Shown here: in pieces, positions 39,048-48,182 of the stretch
How positions within the stretch are numbered: position 1 is the stretch's first letter
Layout: every line of letters starts with the position of its first letter
NCBI GenBank assembly: GCA_947589095.1
Contig: CANQBX010000004.1
Location: 1 to 64,000 of the forward strand
Direction of reading: 5' to 3'
From: an uncultured Lachnospiraceae bacterium
GTDB taxonomy: Bacteria; Bacillota; Clostridia; Lachnospirales; Lachnospiraceae
DNA: 64,000 nt
Notes under the pieces: model-generated
The model's database searches: none
Seen by the model: the letters and a program-made list of their open reading frames with translations, nothing else
Told to the model about the DNA's origin: nothing
Program-made: the position numbers and the translations under genes

Positions 39048-40505
39048 GTGAAAAAGAGATTCTTGATCATGTGTCTGGCAGGTGCCATGATATTGACGAA
39101 TACAGGCTGTGACGCTGGCAGCGACGCGGCGGAAACATCCCTCGTTTCTTATGAGGAAGTGGCGGACATGCTTCAGGACCGGCTGCGTTCTGCGTTGGAT
39201 GGAGAGTTGGACGGGACGGTGCATGGCAGCGCAGACGGCAAACTTGCCGGACAGGAAACAGAAGCAGGAAATGTGCAGCAGATAACGGAGACAGCGGGGG
39301 AGAACGCACAGGAGAAGAGAGATGAAAGGGAGGACGCGGATATGAAGGATCATGAAAGCGCAGCCCCGGCTGTCGGCGTGCCGGAGATCCGCATGGAGAA
39401 GCGTACGTTGAATGAAGGGGCGGATACCTCAGCCGTTGATTTCGCAGAAAAAATGAAAGTCGGCTGGAATCTGGGCAATACCTTTGACGCCGGCAGCGAT
39501 CAGAATATGCAGGATGAAATGGCCTTCGAATCTCTGTGGTGCGGAGTCAAGACGACGAAAGAAATGATCGATGCGATCAAGGCCGCTGGTTTTGAGACGC
39601 TCCGCGTTCCGGTGTCGTGGCACAATCATGTGTCGGACGACGGCAGCTATACCATTAGCGCCCAGTGGCTGGACCGCGTGCAGGAGGTGGTAGATTACGC
39701 GATGGATAACGATATGTATGTGATCCTCAACATCCACCACGACAATTTCACCGGATATATGTACCCGTCACAGGAGTACGCGGAACAGTCCAAAGCGTAT
39801 ATCAAGTCAATTTGGACACAGCTTGCGCAGCGTTTCGCGGATTATGACGAGCATTTGCTCATGGAGTCGTTAAACGAGCCGCGTCTTGTGGGAACCAACT
39901 ACGAGTGGTGGCTGGATCTGAAGAAGAATGAGTGTGTGGAAGCGGTAAAACTCATTAACGAGTACAATCAGCTTTTTGTCGACACGGTGCGGGCTTCCGG
40001 TTCCCATAACGCGGACCGCTATCTGCTGGTGCCGGGCTACGACGCGTCCCTGCAGGGCGCTTCCAACGAGTATTTTGAACTTCCGAAGGACGCAGAAGGA
40101 AATGTGAACCGGATCCTGGTGGAGGTCCACGCCTATACGCCCTATGATTTCGCGCTGCAGCCGCAGGATGAAAAGGGCAGTACGGCCAAGTGGAGCATGG
40201 ACAGACGCGCAAGCACGTCCGAGATCGACACGCTGATGGATACGCTGTTTGAAAAATACGTGAAGAACGGCACCGGCGTCGTGATCGATGAATTCGGCGC
40301 CAGGGACAAGGGCGGCAATACGCAGGCGAGAGTTGATTTTACAGCCTATTATATAGCGGCGGCCCGGGCACGGCGGATCAGCTGCTGCTGGTGGGATAAC
40401 AACGCTTTCGCGGGAAATGGCGAGAACTTCGGGATATTCCGCAGAAGCGACTGCACATTCGCGTACCCGGAGATCGTGGAAGCGATGATGAAGTACTGCG
40501 AATAA
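39048..40505 (+). CDS. GH5 family glycoside hydrolase (cellulase-like) lipoprotein, GTG start
   Basis: MKVGWNLGNTFDA, LLMESLNEPRL, VVIDEFGA. Confidence 0.92.
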   Translation: MKKRFLIMCLAGAMILTNTGCDAGSDAAETSLVSYEEVADMLQDRLRSALDGELDGTVHGSADGKLAGQETEAGNVQQITETAGENAQEKRDEREDADMKDHESAAPAVGVPEIRMEKRTLNEGADTSAVDFAEKMKVGWNLGNTFDAGSDQNMQDEMAFESLWCGVKTTKEMIDAIKAAGFETLRVPVSWHNHVSDDGSYTISAQWLDRVQEVVDYAMDNDMYVILNIHHDNFTGYMYPSQEYAEQSKAYIKSIWTQLAQRFADYDEHLLMESLNEPRLVGTNYEWWLDLKKNECVEAVKLINEYNQLFVDTVRASGSHNADRYLLVPGYDASLQGASNEYFELPKDAEGNVNRILVEVHAYTPYDFALQPQDEKGSTAKWSMDRRASTSEIDTLMDTLFEKYVKNGTGVVIDEFGARDKGGNTQARVDFTAYYIAAARARRISCCWWDNNAFAGNGENFGIFRRSDCTFAYPEIVEAMMKYCE

Positions 40506-40574
40506 ACCTGCAAAAGAACAGTCGCACAGTGAGCTGAGCGTTGACAATGATATCAAATCTATCAGGGGCAATCA

Positions 40575-42596
40575 ATGATACAGATAAAAGAAAACGGTCT
40601 GCTGTTTCAGACCCGCGATGAAAATGTATGGATCGAGCCTTACGGCGTGAACTGTGTCCGCGTCAGGGCGTCCCGCAGCACGAGATTTTCCGATGAGAAA
40701 TGGACGCTTAACGAGCCGGAGCTCTGCGAAGCGGAGGCACTTCTTGACTGCGGCGGCGTCCTGAAAAAGGAACCGGCAGAGCTCTCGTCCGATGTGAACC
40801 GCGGCGTGATCCGTAACGGCCTTCTCACCGTGATCCTCACAAAATCCTGGTCCGGCTGCCGGATCGAGTTTAGGCGCGGCGGGGAGACGGTGCTTTCCAC
40901 CCACGAAGAGGCGGACATGGTCACCCGCTATGCGCATATTGCAGGCGAAAACTACCGGATCCGCGTGAATTTCGACGCGCGGGAAGAGCATATTTACGGA
41001 ATTGGTCAGGAACAGCAGGGCTTCTTCGACCGCAAGGGCTGTACCTACGATCTGGCCCACTGGAACACGAAATCCACGGTGCCGGTCATTTATTCCTCTC
41101 TCGGCTACGGCTTTCTGTGGAACAATCCTTCCCCTGGCCGCGTCGAATTCGGCTTCAATCACACGGTCTGGACGGCGGACTGCTGCCGGCAGGCGGATTA
41201 TCTTGTCTTCGTGGGCGAGACGCCGGCGCAGGTGATGAATACCTACTGCAGGCTTACCGGCTTCGCGCCCGCGATGCCTGCGTGGGCGGCCGGCTTCTGG
41301 CAGTCGAAGTGCCGTTATGAATCCCAGGAGGAGCTTCTTGAAGTGGCGAGAGAGTACCATCGCCGCGGGATTCCGGTCGATGCCATCGTGATCGATTATT
41401 TCCACTGGAGCGAGCAGGGCAACTGCGATTTCGACCCGAAATACTGGCCCGACCCGGAGGCAATGATCCGGGAACTGAAGGAAATGGGAATGCGGCCGGT
41501 GGTGTCCTACTGGCCGACGATCAACCCGAACAGCCGCAACTGGCGGGAGATGAACGAGCGCAACATGCTGATTCGCACCGAAAACGGCCAGTACGGCACC
41601 TTCGATTTCTGGGGCCAGCAGACCTATGTGGATATGACGAATCCGGAAGCACGCAAGTACGTCTGGGAGCAGATCCGAAAGACTTATATCAAATACGGGA
41701 TCCGCACCTTCTGGCTGGACGAGGCGGAGCCGGAGATCCATCCGCAGCAGTGGAACAACTTTAAGACCCACGCCGGCAATATGGCGGAGAGCGGGCTGCT
41801 GTACCCATATTATTATTCGAAATGCTTCCATGACGGGCTGAAATCCGAGGGCGAGGATGAAGTCGTGCTTCTCACCCGCGCGGCGTACCCGGGAAGCCAG
41901 AAGTTCGGCGCGCTGGTCTGGAATGGCGACATCAATTCCGATTTCACCCAGCTGCGCAACAGCGTCGTATCCGGGCTTTCCATGGCCATGTGCGGGATCC
42001 CGTGGTGGAATTCCGACATCGGCGGGTTCTTTAACGGCGACACGGAGAGCGAATATTTCCGCGAACTGATCGTCCGCTGGTTCCAGTTCGGCCTGTTCTG
42101 CCCGGTGATGCGGCTCCACGGCACGCGGCTGAAGCAGTCTTATTATAAAGACCGCTATCCCGGCATTATCTGCGACGGCGGCGGCTACAACGAGATCTGG
42201 CAGTTCGGTGAGCGCGATTATGAGATCATAAAGGATATCATTTCTTTGCGATACCGCTTAAAGCCGTACATCCTGGAATGCGCGAAACGGACCTCGGAAA
42301 CCGGCGAGCCGATCATGCGGCCCATGTTCTTCGATTTTCCGGAAGATGAGAACTGCTACCGTCTAAGCGACCAGTATATGTTCGGGCCGGATATCCTCTT
42401 TGCGCCGGTGCTGGATCAGGGCGTAACTGAACGGGACGTCTATCTGCCGGATGGGAACTGGATCCGGGCAGGAGGAAAGGAAGTCTTAAGCGGAGGAAGA
42501 ACCGTGAGATGCCGCGCTGAAATCGATGAATTCATCGCGTTCGTGAGGGCGGACGCGGCGGAGCTTGCGAAATTATTTTCCAGGGCGAAGGTATAG
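40575..42596 (+). CDS. GH31 family glycosidase (alpha-xylosidase-like)
   Basis: IYGIGQEQ, FWLDEAEPE catalytic region, IPWWNSDIGGFF. Confidence 0.93.
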   Translation: MIQIKENGLLFQTRDENVWIEPYGVNCVRVRASRSTRFSDEKWTLNEPELCEAEALLDCGGVLKKEPAELSSDVNRGVIRNGLLTVILTKSWSGCRIEFRRGGETVLSTHEEADMVTRYAHIAGENYRIRVNFDAREEHIYGIGQEQQGFFDRKGCTYDLAHWNTKSTVPVIYSSLGYGFLWNNPSPGRVEFGFNHTVWTADCCRQADYLVFVGETPAQVMNTYCRLTGFAPAMPAWAAGFWQSKCRYESQEELLEVAREYHRRGIPVDAIVIDYFHWSEQGNCDFDPKYWPDPEAMIRELKEMGMRPVVSYWPTINPNSRNWREMNERNMLIRTENGQYGTFDFWGQQTYVDMTNPEARKYVWEQIRKTYIKYGIRTFWLDEAEPEIHPQQWNNFKTHAGNMAESGLLYPYYYSKCFHDGLKSEGEDEVVLLTRAAYPGSQKFGALVWNGDINSDFTQLRNSVVSGLSMAMCGIPWWNSDIGGFFNGDTESEYFRELIVRWFQFGLFCPVMRLHGTRLKQSYYKDRYPGIICDGGGYNEIWQFGERDYEIIKDIISLRYRLKPYILECAKRTSETGEPIMRPMFFDFPEDENCYRLSDQYMFGPDILFAPVLDQGVTERDVYLPDGNWIRAGGKEVLSGGRTVRCRAEIDEFIAFVRADAAELAKLFSRAKV

Positions 42597-42700
42597 CGGC
42601 ATTTTTAACTCATTTTTGTTGTACATTTGTTGTACTTCTCATTTTATAATGCAGATAAGGCTTGTAAAGACTGATTAATTGATCAAAGGAGGAATCTGCA

Positions 42701-44995
42701 ATGCCAGCAACAATGCCAGCGCCGGAGAACGGCAATCCGTTTGAGTCATTTGGAATGGCTGAGGAAAACCTGCATTTAATTTACGGATTTACCGATAATA
42801 TGATACAAACGCTGTCCGAAGGCGATAGAAGATCAATTACGGAGCGGTTGCAGCAGTTGGAGGCAGCCTCCGGGCTCCCGACGCTCACCCGGACCCAGAC
42901 GACGACTTCCCTTGGTATTTTGAGAATGCTTGGGGAAGGCTATACGGTGAATGATATCTTTTCTGACCAGAATGAAGAGCAGCGGCGCAGAGAAAGCCGG
43001 GATCTCAATGCGCGTATCAGCAGCCTGTCCGCTTCGGATCCCGCCGGGCTTGGACGGTTCTGCCGGGAGCTTATGAGCGGAATGCAGGCGCAGATACTTC
43101 CTCCGGTCGATCTGTCTGATTATAGGCAGACTTCCCGCAATGCTTATATACTGAATACCATGTGGCAGACCGGCATGGACTATTCCCAGCTGTTTTCGAA
43201 CTACTGGGATAATCCGGAGTTTCAGGCAGGGTTCCTTAACAGTGCGGCGGGGGAGACCTGGGACAATACATTCCATGACCAGCTGGAACCGATGATCGAT
43301 GTGGCTCGTTCCCTGTCCATGCTTACGGTTCAGTCGGAGACGGAACCCTACAGTACGATCGACGATGTGGTCGCCCGCTTCCTTACGGCACAGTATGGCC
43401 AGGTATTTCAAAGAACCAGAACGCTGCCGGAGCTGGCGGATCTGATCGACGGGACGAAGCTGTATGATACCGTCCGACGCGTCAAACCTGCTGCGGCAAG
43501 ACCGGATTATCTGCAGGAAATGACCGCTTATGCGAAAGATCCCAATACACAGCTGTCGCCGGGACTTTTGCAGGCGCTGGGGGGTAATGTTCCGGGAAGC
43601 GCGTTCCGCCATTCAGAACCGCTTTCAAAGCCGGTATTTCCAAAGGAGTGCGCCGCCAGGCTTTTCCGGCCCGCCAACTGGTACGATCCGGCCTTAAGGG
43701 GCGATATCGATACGGCGTTTCAGCAGATGTTCGATTCGGCTGATCTGCAGCGCACCGCCCGTGTGATGCGAAGGGAAGGTTATCCGGTGGAATCGCCCAT
43801 CCAGCTGTTCCATATAGGAAACCAGAGCGTCGATGAGTATCTGACCTCGAACCATATCGTGGTAAACGACGAGAACCGTAAGGCGGCCATCGTACAGGCG
43901 TCCGCCATGGCCAGAGAGCATGTATCCCGGATCGGCTTCACGGTGGAAAAGGGCGTGCCGCAGCCAACGGTCGTGGAGATCCAGGCGGATCTGGAAGCAT
44001 TCAGGGGCATGGAGGGCTTCTTCCAAAAGAGCCGGCCGCGCCGTGCATCGCAGCTGTATGCTTCCGACCGGGATATGGACGCCCGCCATGCGGAGATTCT
44101 CAGAGGATTTGCGGCCAGCCAGGTGGCTGCGGTGGAAGCCTCTGCTCCGGCCGCGGCTGCGCAGACGGATGATGACAGTGCGTTTTCTTACGAAGGAGGT
44201 TTCGCTTTTCACCAAACCAGGGAAGATCACAAGAACGGATCGATGAGTCTTTCCAGAGATAATCTGTCGACGATCAATCTGCGCAATAAACTGCTTTCCG
44301 CTCTCGACGTGGCACATCCGGAGACGCTTCGGGTGGATGAGGCTGCCAGGATTTTAAACGATCCCGAGAACCTGCCCCGCGTCGCGGCTTATCTCAGTGA
44401 GTTTTCGAACTATGCGGATGAGAAAATGGCGTCTCTTGAGGAAAATGAAAGAAGATACGGCATCGAGGTGAGCCAGGAAGACAAGGCGTTCTATGAAAAT
44501 CTGAAAATGCTTGCGGACCCTGCGAAACGGGTAGCCGCCCATTATGATGCGGCCCTGGATGATGATGCCTACTATCGATTGAACCCGGCATACACAGAGA
44601 GAAATTCGGCAGATATTCTGGCTGATACCGCCGCACTGTCTTATGTGTGCAATCTGCTCAGCAGCCAGCAGAATCTTACCGTTATGCGACCCGAACGTGC
44701 GCAGATGACAGACAGTCTGAGAATGCTTGTAAAGAATGATGCGGCCCTGCAGAACCGGCCCGAGGATGCGTATGCGGCGCTGCACACCGGGCAGCTTCCT
44801 AAGAATATACAGACCATAACGGAACAGTTCGTGCAGTCCAGCCAGAAGCTGAAGATCGGCCTGCAGGGGATCGCGGAACCCGCCGCGAATGCGGCCAACC
44901 GGTCGCAGAGGTCTGCGCAGCGGACCGCGCAGAACCAGATGGGAAACCAGGGCCCCCAGAGTACGCAGAGAAGGTCGAATGCGCCGTCTATGTGA
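42701..44995 (+). CDS. 764-aa protein of unknown function
   Basis: Intact ORF with RBS AAAGGAGG; no signal peptide, TM or motif recognised; Gln/Arg/Asn-rich tail. Confidence 0.85.
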   Translation: MPATMPAPENGNPFESFGMAEENLHLIYGFTDNMIQTLSEGDRRSITERLQQLEAASGLPTLTRTQTTTSLGILRMLGEGYTVNDIFSDQNEEQRRRESRDLNARISSLSASDPAGLGRFCRELMSGMQAQILPPVDLSDYRQTSRNAYILNTMWQTGMDYSQLFSNYWDNPEFQAGFLNSAAGETWDNTFHDQLEPMIDVARSLSMLTVQSETEPYSTIDDVVARFLTAQYGQVFQRTRTLPELADLIDGTKLYDTVRRVKPAAARPDYLQEMTAYAKDPNTQLSPGLLQALGGNVPGSAFRHSEPLSKPVFPKECAARLFRPANWYDPALRGDIDTAFQQMFDSADLQRTARVMRREGYPVESPIQLFHIGNQSVDEYLTSNHIVVNDENRKAAIVQASAMAREHVSRIGFTVEKGVPQPTVVEIQADLEAFRGMEGFFQKSRPRRASQLYASDRDMDARHAEILRGFAASQVAAVEASAPAAAAQTDDDSAFSYEGGFAFHQTREDHKNGSMSLSRDNLSTINLRNKLLSALDVAHPETLRVDEAARILNDPENLPRVAAYLSEFSNYADEKMASLEENERRYGIEVSQEDKAFYENLKMLADPAKRVAAHYDAALDDDAYYRLNPAYTERNSADILADTAALSYVCNLLSSQQNLTVMRPERAQMTDSLRMLVKNDAALQNRPEDAYAALHTGQLPKNIQTITEQFVQSSQKLKIGLQGIAEPAANAANRSQRSAQRTAQNQMGNQGPQSTQRRSNAPSM

Positions 44996-45076
44996 TGGGG
45001 CTGTGTTTGGAGCGGAATGCCTGGAAATGCGGATTGCGTCTGACAAGTTATATATGGCTATATAGTGAAAATAGTT

Positions 45077-45108
45077 TCGTCCCCGGAGTGATCCGGGGGC
45101 GATTTTTT
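45077..45108 (+). terminator. Intrinsic terminator after the 764-aa ORF
   Basis: TCGTCCCCGG / CCGGGGGCGA + TTTTTT. Confidence 0.88.
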
Positions 45109-45130
45109 GATATACAATGTAGGCGGAAGT

Positions 45131-45364
45131 GTGGTATAATCTCGTCAGAGATTATACCCGCGCCGGTTCGCGCCCGACTGAAGGGAGGGCAAACACCGAA
45201 GCGAACCGTGCGCATCCCCCGGAGGGAGCATGTCCGGAGGACATGGTATAATCTCGTCAGAGATTATACCGCGCCGGTTCGGTGTCCGAACGAAGTGAGG
45301 ACAAAACACCAAAGCGAACCGTGCGCATCCCCCGGAGGGAGCATGTCCGGAGGACATGGTATAC
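45131..45364. repeat. Two tandem copies (112-113 bp period) of the multi-hairpin repeat
   Basis: GGTATAATCTCGTCAGAGATTATACC...GCGCATCCCCCGGAGGGAGCATGTCCGGAGGACATG repeated twice; matches 1-191. Confidence 0.95.
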
Positions 45365-45444
45365 TGTTCACGTTAGCAATGAGCACTGCGGACTCGCCGT
45401 TCATACTTGTCATCCCAAATCCGAAAAACAGAAGGTGCATCCTC

Positions 45445-46143
45445 ATGAATTACAAAATCGCAGTCTGCGACGATTCAGACGCAGATAGACAGTATATAAC
45501 AGACATGCTAACCCGCTGGGTCCAAAAGACCGGCCACACCGCGCAGATTACAGGCTTTTCCTCCGCCGAGCAGTTCCTTTTCGCATACGCGGAGAAGAGC
45601 GATTACGATATTCTGCTTCTCGACATCGAGATGGGAGAGATGGACGGGGTCACGATGGCCCGCAAGCTGCGCCGGGACAACGAAACGATCCAGATCATTT
45701 TCATCACCGGCTTTTCTGAATATATTTCCGAGGGCTATGACGTGGCCGCGCTTCACTACCTGATGAAGCCGGTGAAGGAAGAAAAGCTTGATGCCGTTCT
45801 CGACCGGGCGGCGGACAAGCTGGCGAAGAACGAGAAGGTCCTGACCTTCGAGACCGGCGGCGAGATGATCCGTATCCCGATCTATCAGATCCGCTACGCC
45901 GAGGTATTCGGCAATTATGTGACGATCCACGCCGCGGCCGATTTCACCGTGAAAATGACGCTGGGAGAGCTGGAGAAGGAGCTGGACCGCCGTTTCTTCC
46001 GGGCCGGCCGTTCCGTGCTGGTGAATCTGACGCAGATCAGCCGCGTCACAAAAAGCGAGATCCGTCTCGGCGATGGAACGGCGATTCCGCTGCCCAGAGG
46101 GGCATATAACGGCGTGAACCGGGCGATCATCGAGATGGAGTGA
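45445..46143 (+). CDS. LytTR-family response regulator
   Basis: MNYKIAVCDDSDADRQYI receiver; LLDIEMGEMDG; C-terminal LytTR (FFRAGRSVLVNLTQISRV). Confidence 0.94.
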   Translation: MNYKIAVCDDSDADRQYITDMLTRWVQKTGHTAQITGFSSAEQFLFAYAEKSDYDILLLDIEMGEMDGVTMARKLRRDNETIQIIFITGFSEYISEGYDVAALHYLMKPVKEEKLDAVLDRAADKLAKNEKVLTFETGGEMIRIPIYQIRYAEVFGNYVTIHAAADFTVKMTLGELEKELDRRFFRAGRSVLVNLTQISRVTKSEIRLGDGTAIPLPRGAYNGVNRAIIEME

Positions 46144-46230
46144 GTTAATAAAAGAGAATAATGTGCTTTACCAGGGAGCCGAAGGGGCGATTACGTCAGC
46201 CGCCGGACTTTACGAAAGGGGGCTGGTGCT

Positions 46231-46317
46231 ATGATTACATATGCGGATTTATTTACGTTTGTGATTATGCTTTGCGCCGTTGCAACTCTTGTTATATATG
46301 CGACACGCAAAAAGTAG
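46231..46317 (+). CDS. 28-aa single-TM peptide MITYADLFTFVIMLCAVATLVIYATRKK, holin-like/type I toxin candidate (copy 2)
   Basis: 24/28 identical to the copy at 34631-34717; same leader and 3' hairpin. Confidence 0.85.
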   Translation: MITYADLFTFVIMLCAVATLVIYATRKK

Positions 46318-46404
46318 CGCCCTTGTCTTGGTAGGATAGACGCTACTTTTGTAACACCTATTTTGCCGGCGGCTAGGCGTACTCTAGCTTTCGACTCTCT
46401 TGTC
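46308..46404 (-). ncRNA. Predicted antisense antitoxin RNA (copy 2)
   Basis: Same architecture as copy 1; bidirectional hairpin AAAAGTAGCG.../...CGCTACTTTT. Confidence 0.7.
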
Positions 46405-46410
46405 AAACAC

Positions 46411-46439
46411 ATTATATAACATTTCCAGAATGTTTTCAA
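46411..46439 (-). promoter_or_regulatory. Antisense sigma-A-like promoter (copy 2)
   Basis: TTGAAA (46434-46439)-17-TATAAT (46411-46416) read on the minus strand. Confidence 0.78.
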
Positions 46440-46460
46440 CATGTTTTTCGGAGATTTACG

Positions 46461-47378
46461 ATGCAGGATACGATTTCAAATACTATTTTTTATTTTTATC
46501 ATGTGATACCGGAGGAGATACGGCATCTGGGCGGTGGGTTTTACGGGCAGGTGTTTCTTGTTATGCTTCCCGAAAACCGGCAGGTCGTCGCAAAACTGTA
46601 TCGGTTTGCAGGGCTTGCCGCGAAAGAAGCCGGGCAGTTAAGCGTATTGGCGGCTCACAGTCTGCTGCGGATTCCCAGGGTCTTTGGCGTAGTGGAAGCC
46701 GGGCAGTCCCATAGCGCATATGATGTGCTTTTGATGGAGTATCTGGAAGGAGTCGGCGCCGGCGATCAGGACGTATCCGCCATTCCGAATGAGGCGCGGC
46801 TGCGCATTTGCGAACAGATTGTAGATAATCTGATCAGTCTGCATGAGACGGTACATACGGAAGGGTTTGGACCGCTGGATGCGGAAACCTTCTGCCCGAG
46901 TTGGAAGGACTATTACTACCCGATTGCGCGATCCATTGTAAAAAAGGCATGTGCGCTTCATGAAAAGGGACAACTAACGGAAAATGTCCTGGATATTTTT
47001 GAAAGATCGATCCGTTGTTTTGATGAGATATTTGCCTGGCCTGTTAAAAAGGCCAGCCTGATCCATGGCGATTACAATACGTGGAATATTCTGCTTACTT
47101 CGGATAAAAGCAGCGCCTTCGCGGTGATAGATCCTTACGGCTGTTGCTGGGCTGACAGTGAGTACGATCTGTACCAGTTGGATAATGCCAATGGAAAAGC
47201 CTGGGGACTGCTGAAACGCTATGCCGAGAAATGTCAGCTTTCTCCTGATTTCCCTGTGAAGCGGGCGTTTTACGAATTATATACAGAAATCAGCCATTAT
47301 TACGATTCCGGCGTACCCGTAATTTCGGAACTGGTGCAGCGGCAGACTGAAGCATTGGAACGGGCGCTTTCTTTATGA
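46461..47378 (+). CDS. Phosphotransferase/fructosamine-kinase-like protein
   Basis: VLLMEYLEG, SLIHGDYNTWNILLTSDK, AVIDPYG kinase motifs. Confidence 0.85.
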   Translation: MQDTISNTIFYFYHVIPEEIRHLGGGFYGQVFLVMLPENRQVVAKLYRFAGLAAKEAGQLSVLAAHSLLRIPRVFGVVEAGQSHSAYDVLLMEYLEGVGAGDQDVSAIPNEARLRICEQIVDNLISLHETVHTEGFGPLDAETFCPSWKDYYYPIARSIVKKACALHEKGQLTENVLDIFERSIRCFDEIFAWPVKKASLIHGDYNTWNILLTSDKSSAFAVIDPYGCCWADSEYDLYQLDNANGKAWGLLKRYAEKCQLSPDFPVKRAFYELYTEISHYYDSGVPVISELVQRQTEALERALSL

Positions 47379-47428
47379 AGATTGCGGTCGGGAGATACCG
47401 GACATATGGACGAAAGAGGTGACACCAG

Positions 47429-48091
47429 ATGGGACTGTTTGCGAAACAGATCGACAAGCGGATTGCCGCTTACCAGCGGGAGCTGATCGAGACACACTAT
47501 CGTGAAGTGGACAATATGTACCGTCAGATCCGCGGCTGGCGGCACGATTACCGCAACCATATCCAGACGATGAAGGCCTACGCCGCAGCGGAAGACTGGG
47601 ATGCGATCGTCCGGTACTTGGATCTGCTGGATGAGGATCTGACGACAGTCGATACGGTCGTTAAGACGGGTAATCCGATGACGGACGCGATCCTGAATTC
47701 CAAGATATCCCTGGCCCGGTCGAAGAACATCCAGGTGGTCGCCGACGCATTTGTCCCACTGAAGCTGAAATCGTCGGAGATCGATCTCTGCTGCATTATC
47801 GGCAATCTGTTCGACAACGCCATCGAAGCCAGCATGCAGTTGCCGGAAGAGAAGCGGATCATCCGCGTATATATGGATATGCGTAATACGCAGCTTTATA
47901 TCTCCTTCACCAATTTCACCGGCGGAAAGAAACTGAAGAAAGAGGGCGGCCTGTTCCGCAGTTCCAAGGGCGAGGGCCATGGCTTCGGGCTCGTCCGGAT
48001 CGACGCGATCGTGGAGCGCCTGGACGGCTACATCAGCCGCAACAGCGAGGACGGGGCGTTTACGACTGAGATTTTGCTGCCGCAGAAATAA
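47429..48091 (+). CDS. GHKL-domain sensor kinase-like protein lacking an N-terminal membrane region
   Basis: RGWRHDYRNHIQTMKAY H-box; GNLFDNAIEAS N-box; GHGFGLVRI. Confidence 0.9.
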   Translation: MGLFAKQIDKRIAAYQRELIETHYREVDNMYRQIRGWRHDYRNHIQTMKAYAAAEDWDAIVRYLDLLDEDLTTVDTVVKTGNPMTDAILNSKISLARSKNIQVVADAFVPLKLKSSEIDLCCIIGNLFDNAIEASMQLPEEKRIIRVYMDMRNTQLYISFTNFTGGKKLKKEGGLFRSSKGEGHGFGLVRIDAIVERLDGYISRNSEDGAFTTEILLPQK

Positions 48092-48119
48092 GTGCATTTC
48101 ATCCCCCGAAAGCGACGAT

Positions 48120-48154
48120 TCGTCCCCGAAATGTTCCGGGGACGATGTTTTATG
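48120..48154 (+). terminator. Hairpin after the GHKL gene
   Basis: TCGTCCCCG / CGGGGACGA followed by TGTTTTATG. Confidence 0.6.
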
Positions 48155-48182
48155 TTATCCTCTGCCCAGGAGGCGAGAGAAA

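Noticed and set aside
45131-45364. CRISPR array
   Set aside because: Head-to-tail copies with 112-114 bp period are contiguous repeats without unique spacers, and no cas genes are present.
44992-45444. N-terminal 151-aa extension of the LytTR ORF
   Set aside because: The upstream in-frame part runs through the terminator and repeat array; the receiver domain begins cleanly at ATG 45445.
47979-48182. N-terminal extension of the first ABC transporter ORF
   Set aside because: Overlaps the GHKL coding end and the 48120 hairpin; a proper start with RBS-like GGAGG lies at 48183.
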